Assembly (NCBI RefSeq): GCF_029543125.1
Contig: NZ_JARQWW010000001.1
Coordinates: 434,001 to 498,000 of the forward strand
Reading direction: 5' to 3'
DNA from: Caulobacter segnis
GTDB taxonomy: Bacteria > Pseudomonadota > Alphaproteobacteria > Caulobacterales > Caulobacteraceae
DNA length: 64,000 bases
The notes below the pieces were generated by a model, which was not told the origin of the DNA, ran no database searches, and worked only from the letters and a program-made list of their open reading frames with translations. Shown here piece by piece: positions 35,359 to 44,034 of the stretch. Within the stretch, counting starts at the first letter, position 1. Each line of letters starts with the position of its first letter. Both the position numbers and the translations under genes were made by a program.

Positions 35359-36342
35359 ATGCCTGCGCATCCAGACACCCTTCGGCCGATGGAGGCCCGC
35401 CCGGCGCCGCAGCTGCCGTCGACGGACGGCTGGTGGTACGAGCCCAAGTGGGATGGTTTTCGCTGCCTGGCGTTTCGTCAGGGCGCGCAGATCGACCTCA
35501 GAGCCAAGTCCGGCAAGCCGCTGGGACGCTACTTTCCCGAGATCATGGCCGTTTTGGCCGCATTGCCGTTTGATCGTTTCATCCTCGACGGTGAGCTGAT
35601 TGTCGAGGTGAACGGCGAGACCTCCTTTGCGGCCCTGCAGATGCGGCTGCATCCCGCGCCCAGCCGCATCCGGCGCCTCGCGGCAGAGACCCCCGCCCGA
35701 TACATGCTTTTCGACCTGCTGCTCGACCCGCAAGGCGGCGAGCTTCTGAACGCTCCGCGCCGGGACCGCGCCCGGCGCCTCGCAGCGCTCCTGCAGGGGA
35801 CCGACAGCCGCCAACTGGCTCTCACTCCCGGAACGGCGGATCTGGCGTGCGCCCAGGCCTGGCTTGACGCCGGCGACATCGAAGGCGTCATCGCCAAACG
35901 CGACGACGGGCCTTATGCCCCGGGCGAGCGGGCGATGGTCAAGGTCAAGCGGTTGCGGACGGCGGACTGCGTCGTCGGCGGCTTTCGCTACGATCGGGCC
36001 GGCGCGACGGTCGCCTCGCTGCTGCTTGGCCTTTATGATGAAGATGGCCGGCTCAACCACGTCGGCTTCACCTCCGGCCTGGCGGCGGCCGACAAGCCCG
36101 CCCTGACCCGAAGGCTGGAGGCGCTGCGCGGGGGGCCGGGATTCACCGGCGACGCACCCGGCGGCCGCAGCCGCTGGAGCGACGAGCGCAGCGCCGCCTG
36201 GGAGCCGCTTCGTCCCGAACTGGTGGTGGAGGTCGCCTTCGACCACGTCTCCGAAGCCCGCTTCCGTCACGGCACGCGGCTCGTTCGCTTTCGACCGGAC
36301 AAGTCGCCGCGGCAGTGCCGCTGCGAGCAGCTTCAGGCGTGA
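35359..36342 (+). CDS. ATP-dependent DNA ligase (LigC type)
   Basis: 327 aa, matching stand-alone LigC or LigD ligase domains. Nucleotidyltransferase motifs: I, EPKWDGFR with the lysine nucleophile near residue 30; III, FILDGELIVEV; IIIa, ARYMLFDLL; IV, IEGVIAKRDDG; V, MVKVKRLRTADCVVGGFR. An OB-fold domain follows (about 210-327). It lacks the polymerase and nuclease domains of full LigD, and no Ku gene is in the window. It probably acts in stationary-phase or stress DNA repair, in keeping with its neighbours. Confidence 0.92.
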   Translation: MPAHPDTLRPMEARPAPQLPSTDGWWYEPKWDGFRCLAFRQGAQIDLRAKSGKPLGRYFPEIMAVLAALPFDRFILDGELIVEVNGETSFAALQMRLHPAPSRIRRLAAETPARYMLFDLLLDPQGGELLNAPRRDRARRLAALLQGTDSRQLALTPGTADLACAQAWLDAGDIEGVIAKRDDGPYAPGERAMVKVKRLRTADCVVGGFRYDRAGATVASLLLGLYDEDGRLNHVGFTSGLAAADKPALTRRLEALRGGPGFTGDAPGGRSRWSDERSAAWEPLRPELVVEVAFDHVSEARFRHGTRLVRFRPDKSPRQCRCEQLQA

Positions 36343-36479
36343 GGCCGCGATCACCGGACAAGCCTGCGGATCTCGCCCCCCTGCCGCCGCCGCCCCCCCC
36401 GCCCTTTGCGGGTGACGTCGCCGCTGCCGCCGGTTCAGCCAGAGCCTGAAGTTTCCCAGTCTTATCCGATGTTAAGCGC

Positions 36480-36506
36480 GGACCTAACGGTCGGGCGCTG
36501 TCGTTT
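36480..36506 (+). promoter_or_regulatory. EcfG-like promoter (variant -35) before a small gene
   Basis: GGACC (36480-36484), 17 bases, CGTTT (36502-36506). It differs from the EcfG consensus GGAAC-N16/17-CGTT by one base in the -35. It lies 21 bases from the ATG at 36527. Confidence 0.45.
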
Positions 36507-36526
36507 GACGGGAGCCGGAGGACATC

Positions 36527-36742
36527 ATGTCCGCCGGGGCTCGGGAGGACATGAAGATGCGGGCTTTCCAGATGGACGTCGCCGGCATGCGCTATTGGGG
36601 CAGCTGGCTGCAGCAGGGTGAGAACATAAAGGTGCGGTGTGACTACGGCTCGGCCACCTTTCCCCTGGAAGGGCGCGATCCGCGCCACGTGGCTCGAGAA
36701 CGTCTGCTGCAGTTGTTGCCGCCCCGCCCGTCCTGGAGGTGA
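36527..36742 (+). CDS. Small hypothetical protein
   Basis: 71 aa from an ATG behind GGAGG; an ATG at 36551 with its own GGGAGG is a possible second start. Sequence is mixed and soluble-looking (MRYWGSWLQQGENIKVRCDYG; DPRHVARERLLQLLP). No family recognised. A 36-base tail separates it from the convergent CBS gene. Confidence 0.5.
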   Translation: MSAGAREDMKMRAFQMDVAGMRYWGSWLQQGENIKVRCDYGSATFPLEGRDPRHVARERLLQLLPPRPSWR

Positions 36743-36777
36743 CATGCCATCCGTGCGGGGCTGATCGGGTGCGGCTC

Positions 36778-37215
36778 TCAACGGGCGCAAGCCGCGCGGC
36801 TTGCGCCGACGAGGGCGCACCGGGCGGCGCAGGCCGCCTCGGTTCCGGCCCGAGCCAGGTCCCCGAGCGACAATACGCCCACGAGGCGCCTGTCGATGTT
36901 CAGCACGGGCAGGCGGCGAAGCTGATGCCTCGCCATGCATGAGGCCGCCGCCTCGAGGCTGTCATCCTCCAGACAGCACCTCACCGGGGCGCTCATCACC
37001 CCGGCCACCGGCGCGCCCGGCCGAAGACCGCCGGCCAGTGCGCGCACCACGATATCGCGATCGGTGACCACGCCGACCAGACGATCGGCGTCGCCGACGG
37101 GCATTCAGCCGATGTCGAGGCTGGCCATGGTCCTGGCCACCCTCTTCAGACTGTCGGCGGGTCGGCAGATGGTCGCGCAGACGGTCATGGCGTCGCGGAC
37201 CCGCAGGCCGGTCAA
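36778..37215 (-). pseudogene. CBS-domain protein interrupted by an in-frame TGA
   Basis: Reading from a TTG at 37215 (overlapping the sigma factor stop) or an ATG at 37188, the frame gives VRDAMTVCATICRPADSLKRVARTMASLDIG, then TGA at 37107-37105, then MPVGDADRLVGVVTDRDIVVRALAGG without any shift. Joined, it is a normal two-CBS protein of about 145 aa with DIG-x-MPV at the usual place, so a single base change (TGC or TGG to TGA) seems to have cut it. The second part can start at the ATG directly after the stop (37104), leaving about 108 aa with most of both CBS motifs, so a shortened product or re-initiation is possible. The C terminus is Ala/Cys/Arg-rich. Confidence 0.72.
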
Positions 37216-37751
37216 AGGTAGGCCGTGGGGCGATGGTCGGCCCACCCCGCCCGTCCCCCGTGCGAGCGGCTGTCAGCAATGTCCAGAAGCGTCGCCAGGC
37301 GGTCCCGGGCCCGGTTGATGCGGCTCTTGATCGTGCCGACCGCGCAGCCGCAGACCTCGGCGGCCTCCTCGTAGGACAGTCCCGAGACCACAACCAGGAT
37401 AAGCGCTTCGCGCTGCTCGGGCGTGATCTTGTCCAGAGCCTGCAAAAGCTCGCCGAACCTCAGGCGCCACTCCTGATCCGGCGCCTGCCCCAGCTGGGCT
37501 GCGTGCCGCCCCTCGACATCCTGGACCATCGAGCGTTCGCGACGAAGCCTGGAGTAGAACACGTTGCGCAGGATCGTATGCAGCCAGGCGCGCAGGTTCG
37601 TGCCCTCCTGAAACTGGCTGCGATGGCGGCAGACCCTGAGCAGCATTTCCTGAACAAGGTCGTCGGCGTCGGCCAGCGACCCCGTCAGACTGGCGGCGTA
37701 ACCGCGCAGCTGCGGAATGTAAGCGGTGACGTCGCGCATGAACTTGTCCAT
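37212..37751 (-). CDS. ECF sigma factor, EcfG-like (ECF15)
   Basis: 179 aa. Region 2: YIPQLRGYAASLTGSLADADDLVQEMLLRV and NLRAWLHTILRNVFYSRLRR. Region 4: ITPEQREALILVVVSGLSYEEAAEVCGCAVGTIKSRINRAR. These closely follow EcfG, the general-stress sigma factor of alphaproteobacteria that recognises GGAAC-N16/17-CGTT promoters. The C-terminal extension (about 20 residues) is unusual. The usual partners NepR and PhyR are absent here, so this is probably a secondary EcfG paralogue. The CBS gene begins at its stop codon. Confidence 0.9.
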   Translation of the reverse strand: MDKFMRDVTAYIPQLRGYAASLTGSLADADDLVQEMLLRVCRHRSQFQEGTNLRAWLHTILRNVFYSRLRRERSMVQDVEGRHAAQLGQAPDQEWRLRFGELLQALDKITPEQREALILVVVSGLSYEEAAEVCGCAVGTIKSRINRARDRLATLLDIADSRSHGGRAGWADHRPTAYL

Positions 37752-37799
37752 GGCCCCTCAACGGCGAAAGTGGATTTTCGCCATCAAAGACCCTACGGT

Positions 37800-37918
37800 C
37801 CGCATACACCTTATCTTATGATAGTCTTCTGCAGCATAATTTATTGTTTCTTACAACAAACGTCGGGAACAAATTCCGCAAATATTAAATGCGACGGGAA
37901 CACCACTTTCATCAAGCT
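37800..37918. other. AT-rich promoter region of the sigma factor
   Basis: An AT-rich stretch (for example CTTATCTTATGATAGTC and ATAATTTATTG) stands out from the GC-rich surroundings. It lies upstream of the minus-strand sigma factor gene and downstream of the Crp/Fnr gene, so it probably carries the sigma promoter. No GGAAC/CGTT autoregulatory promoter on the minus strand was found. Confidence 0.45.
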
Positions 37919-38638
37919 TCACTTTACACTGGGAAGGCGAGAAACTTGGAGATGTCGCGGGTCTGCGGCCGGCGCACGAGGCCGCGAGCAGGTGCAGGCC
38001 AGGCGCTCCAGCAGGGCGCGGTCCTTGATGATGGTTCGGGCGCGCACGACGCGCACCGCCTGCGCCTGCTGCAATCTGACAGCCGCATGGGTCACGCTGG
38101 TGCGCTGCACGCCCAGCGCCATGGCCGCGTCGTCCTGGGTCATGGGGACGGTGGACAGGTCGCCTCCCAAACGACTGAGGTCGAGGATGCGGCGGGCCAG
38201 CCGCTGGGCGACGGAGTGGCGGGCCTGACAGGCCAGGTTGAGCGAAACGCGCTGGACCAGGGGCGCGGCCAGGGCGAGCACGTCGGGCGCGGGCCGACCG
38301 ACGGCGGACGCCTGAGCCAGGAGCGCGTCGAGCGAGACTATGCCCAGCTCGCCGTCGAGCGCGGCGGTGAACTGCCCGTGCGCCGCCGTCGGCGGCCAGC
38401 CCAGCCAGTCGCCCGCGCCGGCCAGGGCCGCCTCGATCGAAAAGCCGTCATCAAGCTGCACGGCGACCGAAACGGCGCCCTTCAGCACGATTGCGAGCTG
38501 GCCGGGGTCGGAGCCGATATGAATCTGCTGACGCGCCTTGAACGGGTGCGGAATGACGCCGGCGCGAGCCAGGAGCCGTGCGAGATCGGCGGGCGAAAAT
38601 GGCGTCCGGCGCACGTCGTCGAGGTCGGAGGTGAGCAA
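37919..38638 (-). CDS. Crp/Fnr-family transcriptional regulator
   Basis: 239 aa. cNMP-like jelly roll about 30-120 (IHIGSDPGQLAIVLKGAVSVAVQ), long dimer helix, and a Crp-type HTH near 170-215 (MTQDDAAMALGVQRTSVTHAAVRLQQA). The C terminus ends LLERLACTC, like the ACECY tail of related alphaproteobacterial regulators, followed by an extra 20 residues. It lacks the Fnr cysteine cluster at the N terminus. It neighbours a receiver-like protein and the sigma factor, suggesting a stress role. Confidence 0.85.
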   Translation of the reverse strand: MLTSDLDDVRRTPFSPADLARLLARAGVIPHPFKARQQIHIGSDPGQLAIVLKGAVSVAVQLDDGFSIEAALAGAGDWLGWPPTAAHGQFTAALDGELGIVSLDALLAQASAVGRPAPDVLALAAPLVQRVSLNLACQARHSVAQRLARRILDLSRLGGDLSTVPMTQDDAAMALGVQRTSVTHAAVRLQQAQAVRVVRARTIIKDRALLERLACTCSRPRAPAADPRHLQVSRLPSVK

Positions 38639-38707
38639 CTTCGGTCCGGGGCAGTCTGCAACGAGCCCCAGCCTGCCGCGCGACGGCGCGCAGCGCCTTC
38701 ACATAGG

Positions 38708-39130
38708 TTAGGACGCCTCAGCGCCCTTGTGCCGGGGGGCGCGCAGGGCGTCTTCGTCGTCGTCCAGCAGCTCCGGATCGGCGGCCGCCGCGATCGCCTG
38801 CTCCAGACGCCGACGGTCGGTGTTGGGCGTGACGACCGGGACGCCGTGGGCATGACGGGTCAGGGCGAGCACGTCGTCCGGAGCCAGACCGCTGGCGATG
38901 AAGATCACCGGCAGCCCGGGCAGGCGCTCGCGGACCCGCCGCAGGGCGGCGAAAGCGGTCTCGGCGCCGTCGCCGTTAAGATCGATCAGCGCAAGGTCGC
39001 ACGGCGCCCCCAGGTCGAAACTGCGCGGATCTCGCTTGCGCACTTCGTAGCCGCACTGTTCGAGCGCCACGACCAGTCCCGGCGTCGGGGATCGGGCGGC
39101 GACGACGGCGTAGGCGCGACGGGCTGTCAT
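38708..39130 (-). CDS. Degenerate receiver-like protein
   Basis: 140 aa with a CheY-like pattern: AYAVVAARS, CDLALIDLNGDG with a possible phospho-acceptor Asp, LPVIFIASGLAPDDVLAL, and VVTPNTDRRRLEQAI. The acidic pair at the end of strand 1 and the Lys at the end of strand 5 are missing, so it is unlikely to be a normal phospho-receiver. No output domain. It may be a pseudo-receiver. The acidic C terminus (DPELLDDDEDA) is notable. Confidence 0.6.
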   Translation of the reverse strand: MTARRAYAVVAARSPTPGLVVALEQCGYEVRKRDPRSFDLGAPCDLALIDLNGDGAETAFAALRRVRERLPGLPVIFIASGLAPDDVLALTRHAHGVPVVTPNTDRRRLEQAIAAAADPELLDDDEDALRAPRHKGAEAS

Positions 39131-39433
39131 ACGGCCTTCGGCGGCGTCTGGCGCCGCGGCCCCGGGCCGCGCCGCGGGTCATGGTCGCCGACAGGGGCGC
39201 CGGGGCTGTGCGCGGCGTCAGCGGCGAGTGCGATGTCGAAGGGCATGCCAAGGCTCGGGGTCTGTCGGACAGATCTGCATTACGCGTGCCGGAGCCGAAG
39301 CGTTCCCGTGTCGGGTGGGCGACCCTGAAATCCTTTAAATTCAAGGATCTGTGCGCAACTACACTGTGCTCGACCCGACGGAACTTGCCCGATCGAGCGG
39401 TCGTTTAGGCCGCAGATCACAAGGAGCGCCGGG
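39131..39433. other. Divergent intergenic region before the cyanophycin operon
   Basis: The 303-base gap holds no gene I can support. It contains ATCCTT-N7-AAGGAT (39330-39348), a perfect 6-base inverted repeat, and the EcfG-type promoter described separately. On the minus strand GGAAC-N17-CGTAA (39306-39280) is a poorer match that might serve the receiver-like gene. Confidence 0.5.
39380..39406 (+). promoter_or_regulatory. EcfG-type general-stress promoter of the cyanophycin operon
   Basis: GGAAC (39380-39384), 17 bases, CGTTT (39402-39406) is an exact match to the EcfG consensus GGAAC-N16/17-CGTT. The first ATG of the operon is 28 bases downstream. An EcfG-like sigma factor is encoded 1.6 kb away. 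Confidence 0.82.
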
Positions 39434-39625
39434 ATGGAGCGACCAGGGTTCAACTTCACCATCGAGCAACGCGGCCGCCTTTGGACCTGGACGGCGCGTT
39501 CGCCATACGCGTCCACGGAGAGCGGGGTGGCCCGCTCGCGCCGGCAGGCGGCGGCCTGCGTCATCCGCGCACTCGTCCGCGCCGAGACGGATCGGATGCA
39601 TGACGCCCCCACGAGGGCCGCCTGA
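39434..39625 (+). CDS. Small hypothetical protein leading the cyanophycin operon
   Basis: 63 aa, basic, no membrane segment (FNFTIEQRGRLWTWTARSPY; RSRRQAAACVIRALVRAE). Its TGA shares one base with the cphA ATG (TGATG), so it is translated together with cphA. It directly follows the EcfG-type promoter. No family recognised. Confidence 0.65.
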   Translation: MERPGFNFTIEQRGRLWTWTARSPYASTESGVARSRRQAAACVIRALVRAETDRMHDAPTRAA

Positions 39626-42348
39626 TGCGCGTGATCGAGCGGGCCGTCTATCGCGGCCCCCACCTCTACAGCAGCCGGCCGATGATCCGCATCATGCTGG
39701 ACCTGGAAGCCCTGGAGGACATGCCGACAAACCGACTGGACGGTTTCACCGACAGGCTGCTTGCGATCCTGCCGGGACTGGAGGCGCACGGCTGCAGCCT
39801 TCGACGCCCGGGCGGCATGGTTGAGCGCATGCGCGACGGCACCTGGCTGGGCCACGTGATCGAGCACGTGGCGCTGGAGCTTCAGACCCTCGCCGGCGCC
39901 GCCGCCACGCGCGGCAAGACGCGTTCGGTGGCCGGCCGACGCGGGGTCTACAACATCATGTACGTCTATGAGGACGAGCACAGCGGACTGGCCGCAGGGC
40001 GCATGGCGATCGAGCTTGTGTGCGGCCTGCTGCCCCGCGCGCTGGGCCGGGTCGAAGGGCTCGACCTCATCGCGCCGCCGCTTGCGCCGGCGTCCGGCGA
40101 CGGCCCCCTGCCCGGTCTTGCAGCCCTGAGCCGCCTTCGCGTCCGACACGGCCTGGGTCCGTCCACGCGTGCGCTGGTGGACGCCGCGCGGCGTCGGGGC
40201 ATTCCCTTCCGTAGGCTGGACGAGCACAGCCTGATCGCCTTCGGCCAGGGCTGCCGCCAGCAAAGGCTGCGCGCCAGCATCACGGGCCGCACCAGCCACG
40301 TGGCGGTCGAGACCGCCGGCAACAAGGATCTCACCAAGCGGCTGCTGGCGCAGGCGGGCCTGCCGACGCCGCGCGGGGAAGTGGTCCGCAGCGTCGAGGC
40401 GGCCATTGACGCCGCCGCGAGGCTGCCCGGTCCCGTCGTGGTCAAACCCCTGGACGGCAATCACGGCCGGGGCGTCTCCATCGGCCTGATCGGTCCCGAG
40501 GCGGTCGCCGCCGCCTTCGCCATGGCGCGCGAACACAGCCCGAGGATCATTGTCGAGCAACAGCTCGTCGGCCGCGATCACCGCGCCCTGGTGGTGGGCG
40601 GCAGGTTGGTGGCCGTGGCCGAACGGCGCCCCGCCCGGGTGGTGGGCGACGGCGAGGCCGACCTTGCGACACTCATCGAGCGGCTGAACGCCGATCCGCG
40701 TCGCGGAGACGGTCATGAGAAGATCATGACCAAGGTCAGGATCGACGATGCTTTGGCGGCGCTGTTGCAGCGCGAGGGTTACGGTCTTGATTATCGGCCC
40801 GCGCCGGGTCAGACGGTGGTGCTTCGCGAAACGGCCAACCTGTCCACGGGCGGCGAAGCGATCGATCGGACCGCCGAGGTGCACCCCGACAACGTCGCCA
40901 CGATCGAGCGGGCCGCGCGCGTCATCGGCCTGGACGTCGCGGGGCTGGACATCCTGATCCCGGACATCAGCCGCCCGTTCAGTGAGGTCGGCGGCGGGAT
41001 CATCGAAATCAACGCCGCGCCGGGCCTGCGCATGCACCTTCAGCCCTCCGACGGCCAAGCGCGCGACGTGGCGGGGCCGATCATCGAACAGCTCTATCCG
41101 CGCGGCTCGCGCAGCCGCATCCCGGTCATCGCGGTGACCGGCACGAACGGCAAGTCGACCACCGTGCGCATGATCGACCACATCCTGCGCGGCTGTGGCT
41201 GGACGGTGGGAATGACCACCACCAGCGGCGTCTATATCGACGGACGCCTGATCAGGAAGGGCGACGCCAGCGGGCCCCGCAGCGCCCGCATGGTGCTTGA
41301 CGATCCGACGGTGGAGGCGGCCGTGCTGGAAACCGCCCGAGGCGGCATCCTGCGCGAAGGTCTCGCCTTCGATCGGGCCGACGTGGGCGTGGTGCTCAAT
41401 GTGGCCGAAGATCATCTGGGCCTGAAGGGCGTCGAGACGATCGAGGACCTGGCCAAGGTCAAGTCGGTGGTTGTCGACCAGGTCAGCAGACGGGGGGTGA
41501 GCGTGCTCAACGCCGATGACCCCTACACGCTTCGCATGGCCAGGCACGCCAAGGGACGGGTCGGGTTCTTCTCGCTTCGCGGCGGCGCGGAGATGCCCGC
41601 GCTGCTGCAGAAACATCTGGCCCAGGGCGGCTTGGCGGCGGTGCTGGAGCCGTCGGTCTACGGCGGCCTTCTGGTCATCCACGACGGATCGACAAGGATC
41701 GAAATCGCCCGGGCCGCCGACATGCCCGCGAGCCTGGGCGGCGCCGCAAGATTCAATCTGCAAAACGCTCTGGCCGCCTGCCTGGCGGCCTATGTGCAAG
41801 GCGTGCCCGTGGACAAGATCGCCGCCGGACTGGCGTCGTTCGAAAGCTCCTTCGAACAGAACCCCGGGCGCCTCAATCTCACGCGGGCCCCCGGTTTCAC
41901 CACCATCGTCGATTATGCGCACAATCCGGCGGCCCTGCAGGCCCTCGGCGGTCTGCTGGCGAAGATGCGCGCCGACCATGACCGTGTGATAGGCGTGGTC
42001 AGCATCCCCGGTGATCGTCGCGACGAGGACATCCGCGCCATGGGACAGCTGGCGGCCGAGCTCTTCGACGAGGTGATCTTCCGCGAGCGTCCCGACGGAC
42101 GGGGCCGGGCCCCGGGCGGCGTTCTGAGCCTGCTTTCGGACGCGGCGATCGCCACCGGGATGGCGCCCGAACGCGTGCGTCGCATCCTTGACGAGCCGGC
42201 GGCGGTGGACACCGCCCTTCGCCTGGCGCGCGCCGGGGATCTGGTCGTGCTCCTGCCCACCGAGGTCGAGCAGGTCTGGCGTCAGACCCTGGCGTTCCGC
42301 ATGGCGGGCGGCTCCGAAGACGGACTGGAGGCGCGCATTCATGCCTGA
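39625..42348 (+). CDS. cphA: Cyanophycin synthetase
   Basis: 907 aa, usual length about 870-900. N-terminal domain to about 160; ATP-grasp domain about 215-480 with GNKDLTKRLLAQAGLPTP, VVVKPLDGNHGRGVS and EINAAPGLRMHL; Mur-ligase-like domain with P-loop GTNGKST (507-512), ETARGGILREGLAFD and VVDYAHNP-type region IVDYAHNPAAL. It polymerises aspartate and arginine into multi-L-arginyl-poly-L-aspartate using two ATP per residue pair, a nitrogen and carbon reserve. The isoaspartyl peptidase overlaps by 8 bases and cyanophycinase follows, so synthesis and breakdown share one transcript. Confidence 0.96.
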   Translation: MRVIERAVYRGPHLYSSRPMIRIMLDLEALEDMPTNRLDGFTDRLLAILPGLEAHGCSLRRPGGMVERMRDGTWLGHVIEHVALELQTLAGAAATRGKTRSVAGRRGVYNIMYVYEDEHSGLAAGRMAIELVCGLLPRALGRVEGLDLIAPPLAPASGDGPLPGLAALSRLRVRHGLGPSTRALVDAARRRGIPFRRLDEHSLIAFGQGCRQQRLRASITGRTSHVAVETAGNKDLTKRLLAQAGLPTPRGEVVRSVEAAIDAAARLPGPVVVKPLDGNHGRGVSIGLIGPEAVAAAFAMAREHSPRIIVEQQLVGRDHRALVVGGRLVAVAERRPARVVGDGEADLATLIERLNADPRRGDGHEKIMTKVRIDDALAALLQREGYGLDYRPAPGQTVVLRETANLSTGGEAIDRTAEVHPDNVATIERAARVIGLDVAGLDILIPDISRPFSEVGGGIIEINAAPGLRMHLQPSDGQARDVAGPIIEQLYPRGSRSRIPVIAVTGTNGKSTTVRMIDHILRGCGWTVGMTTTSGVYIDGRLIRKGDASGPRSARMVLDDPTVEAAVLETARGGILREGLAFDRADVGVVLNVAEDHLGLKGVETIEDLAKVKSVVVDQVSRRGVSVLNADDPYTLRMARHAKGRVGFFSLRGGAEMPALLQKHLAQGGLAAVLEPSVYGGLLVIHDGSTRIEIARAADMPASLGGAARFNLQNALAACLAAYVQGVPVDKIAAGLASFESSFEQNPGRLNLTRAPGFTTIVDYAHNPAALQALGGLLAKMRADHDRVIGVVSIPGDRRDEDIRAMGQLAAELFDEVIFRERPDGRGRAPGGVLSLLSDAAIATGMAPERVRRILDEPAAVDTALRLARAGDLVVLLPTEVEQVWRQTLAFRMAGGSEDGLEARIHA

Positions 42349-43225
42349 GATTGATACGGGCCGCTGGGCCATCATCGTCCACGGCGGCGCCAAGGACATC
42401 CCGCCGCAGCTTGAGGCCCGGCACCGTCAAGGCTGCCTGATGGCCGTGGAGGCCGGGGTGCGCATTCTGACGGAAGGCGGCTCGGCCATACAGGCGGCGC
42501 AGGCCGCCGTCCGCGTGCTGGAGGACGATCCGGTGTTCAACGCCGGCCATGGCTCGGTGAAGAACGCCGACGGCGACATAGAATGCGACGCGGCGATCAT
42601 GGACGGATCGGATCTTTCGGTAGGCGCGGTGGCGGCCGTGCGGCGGATCCGCAACCCGATCGACGCGGCCGTGGCCCTGCTCAGCGACAAGACCGTGCTT
42701 CTGGTCGCCGAAGGCGCCGAGCGCTTCGCGCGAGCCCGTGGCGTGGCCCTTTGCGAGCCGAAAGACCTTCAGGCTGTCCCTCAGGCCTGTGATGCGGGCT
42801 GCGACACCGTCGGCTGCGTGGTGATCGACGGCTATGGCGACGTGGCGGCGGCGACGTCGACCGGCGGTCTGGACGGCGCGCGCCCGGGCCGGGTCGGCGA
42901 CTCTCCGCTTCCCGGCTGCGGCCTGTCCGCGGAGAACGGCGTCGGCGGGGTCTCCCTGTCGGGGGAAGGCGAGGCGATCATCAGGACGGGCATGGCTCAC
43001 TGCCTGATGCGCGCCCTGGAGTTCAACACGCCCGGGGATGCGGCGAAGGCGGCCTTCGAGCGGCTCGCCAGGGTCGGCGCAGAGGCGGGCGCCATCGTCA
43101 TCGACGCCGAAGGCCGCATCGACTGGATGCACAACAGCCGCGACTTCGCTGTCGGCTACGCCCGGCACGACATGGCCGCGCGCGCGTTCACCCGCCGGGA
43201 ACAGGATCCGGGAGAAACGGCTTGA
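42341..43225 (+). CDS. iaaA: Isoaspartyl peptidase/L-asparaginase (plant-type, Ntn hydrolase)
   Basis: 294 aa. N-terminal subunit with WAIIVHGGAKDIP and FNAGHGSVKNADG; the autocleavage site is the Asp-Thr bond in CDTVGCVVID, with Thr156 as nucleophile; the C-terminal subunit has TSTGGLDGARPGRVGDSPLPGCG. It would hydrolyse the beta-aspartyl-arginine dipeptides released by cyanophycinase, giving Asp and Arg. The start codon lies inside the end of cphA. Family members of similar length (about 300-320 aa) include IaaA, so it seems complete. Confidence 0.93.
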   Translation: MPEIDTGRWAIIVHGGAKDIPPQLEARHRQGCLMAVEAGVRILTEGGSAIQAAQAAVRVLEDDPVFNAGHGSVKNADGDIECDAAIMDGSDLSVGAVAAVRRIRNPIDAAVALLSDKTVLLVAEGAERFARARGVALCEPKDLQAVPQACDAGCDTVGCVVIDGYGDVAAATSTGGLDGARPGRVGDSPLPGCGLSAENGVGGVSLSGEGEAIIRTGMAHCLMRALEFNTPGDAAKAAFERLARVGAEAGAIVIDAEGRIDWMHNSRDFAVGYARHDMAARAFTRREQDPGETA

Positions 43226-44034
43226 GCGAAGGCCCCCTCATCATCATCGGCGGTCACGAGGACAAGACCGGCGACCGCGTCATCCTGCGCGCCGTGGCCA
43301 AGGCCCTGCGTGGCGGCAAACTCGTGGTGGCGACCCTGGCCTCCCACAAGCCGGAGGGCTATTTCGACGGCTACCGCAAAGCTTTCGCCGACCTCGGCGC
43401 CGGCGAGCTGGTCGAGCTTTACCTGGAAGATCGCGCCCAGGCGCAGGATCCTGAAAAGCTCAGGCTGCTGGAGGGCGCGGCCGGCGTCTTCTTCAGCGGC
43501 GGCGACCAGCTGCGCATCAGCAGCCAGATCGGCGACACGCCCCTGGAGCAGCGCATCCGCGACATTTGGCGCGGGGGCGGCGTGCTGGCGGGAACTTCGG
43601 CCGGGGCGTCGGTCATGAGCGACACCATGTTGGTGCGCGGGGCGAGCGCCGAGTCCTATCGCATCGGCGACCTGCACATGGCGCCGGGGCTGGGGGTCGT
43701 TCGGGATGTCATCATCGACCAGCACTTCGCCGAACGCGGACGGATCGGACGCCTGCTCGGCGCGGTGGCCCACAGCCCGCGGGTGCTCGGCATCGGCATC
43801 GACGAGGACACGGCGATCCGCGTCGATGGCGATGACTTCCAGGTCCTGGGCTCCGGCGCCGTCTATGTGGTGGACGGCGAAGGCGTGACCCAGTCCAACA
43901 TCGCCGAAGGCCGCTCCGAATGCGCGTTGTCGATCTACGATGTGCGCCTGCACGTGCTGTCATCGGGAGACGGCTTCGACCTGCGCCGCCGCCGTCCTCA
44001 TGCGCAGCCGGCGCCGGTGGGGCCCGACCGGTGA
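43222..44034 (+). CDS. cphB: Cyanophycinase (peptidase family S51)
   Basis: 270 aa starting with TTG that overlaps the upstream TGA (TTGA), behind GGAG. It has FSGGDQLRI (91-99), GTSAGAS with catalytic Ser126, and DQHFAERGRIGRLLGAV, all S51 signatures. It cuts cyanophycin to beta-Asp-Arg dipeptides. No signal peptide, so it is the intracellular form that mobilises stored polymer. Confidence 0.95.
   Translation: MSEGPLIIIGGHEDKTGDRVILRAVAKALRGGKLVVATLASHKPEGYFDGYRKAFADLGAGELVELYLEDRAQAQDPEKLRLLEGAAGVFFSGGDQLRISSQIGDTPLEQRIRDIWRGGGVLAGTSAGASVMSDTMLVRGASAESYRIGDLHMAPGLGVVRDVIIDQHFAERGRIGRLLGAVAHSPRVLGIGIDEDTAIRVDGDDFQVLGSGAVYVVDGEGVTQSNIAEGRSECALSIYDVRLHVLSSGDGFDLRRRRPHAQPAPVGPDR

Noticed and set aside
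39280..39306. Minus-strand GGAAC-N17-CGTAA as promoter of the receiver-like gene
   Set aside because: The -10 is only partly matched and lies about 150 bases from the start codon; kept only as a remark.
39280..42399. 1039-codon minus-strand frame opposite cphA
   Set aside because: Composition typical of an antisense shadow; cphA carries all family motifs.
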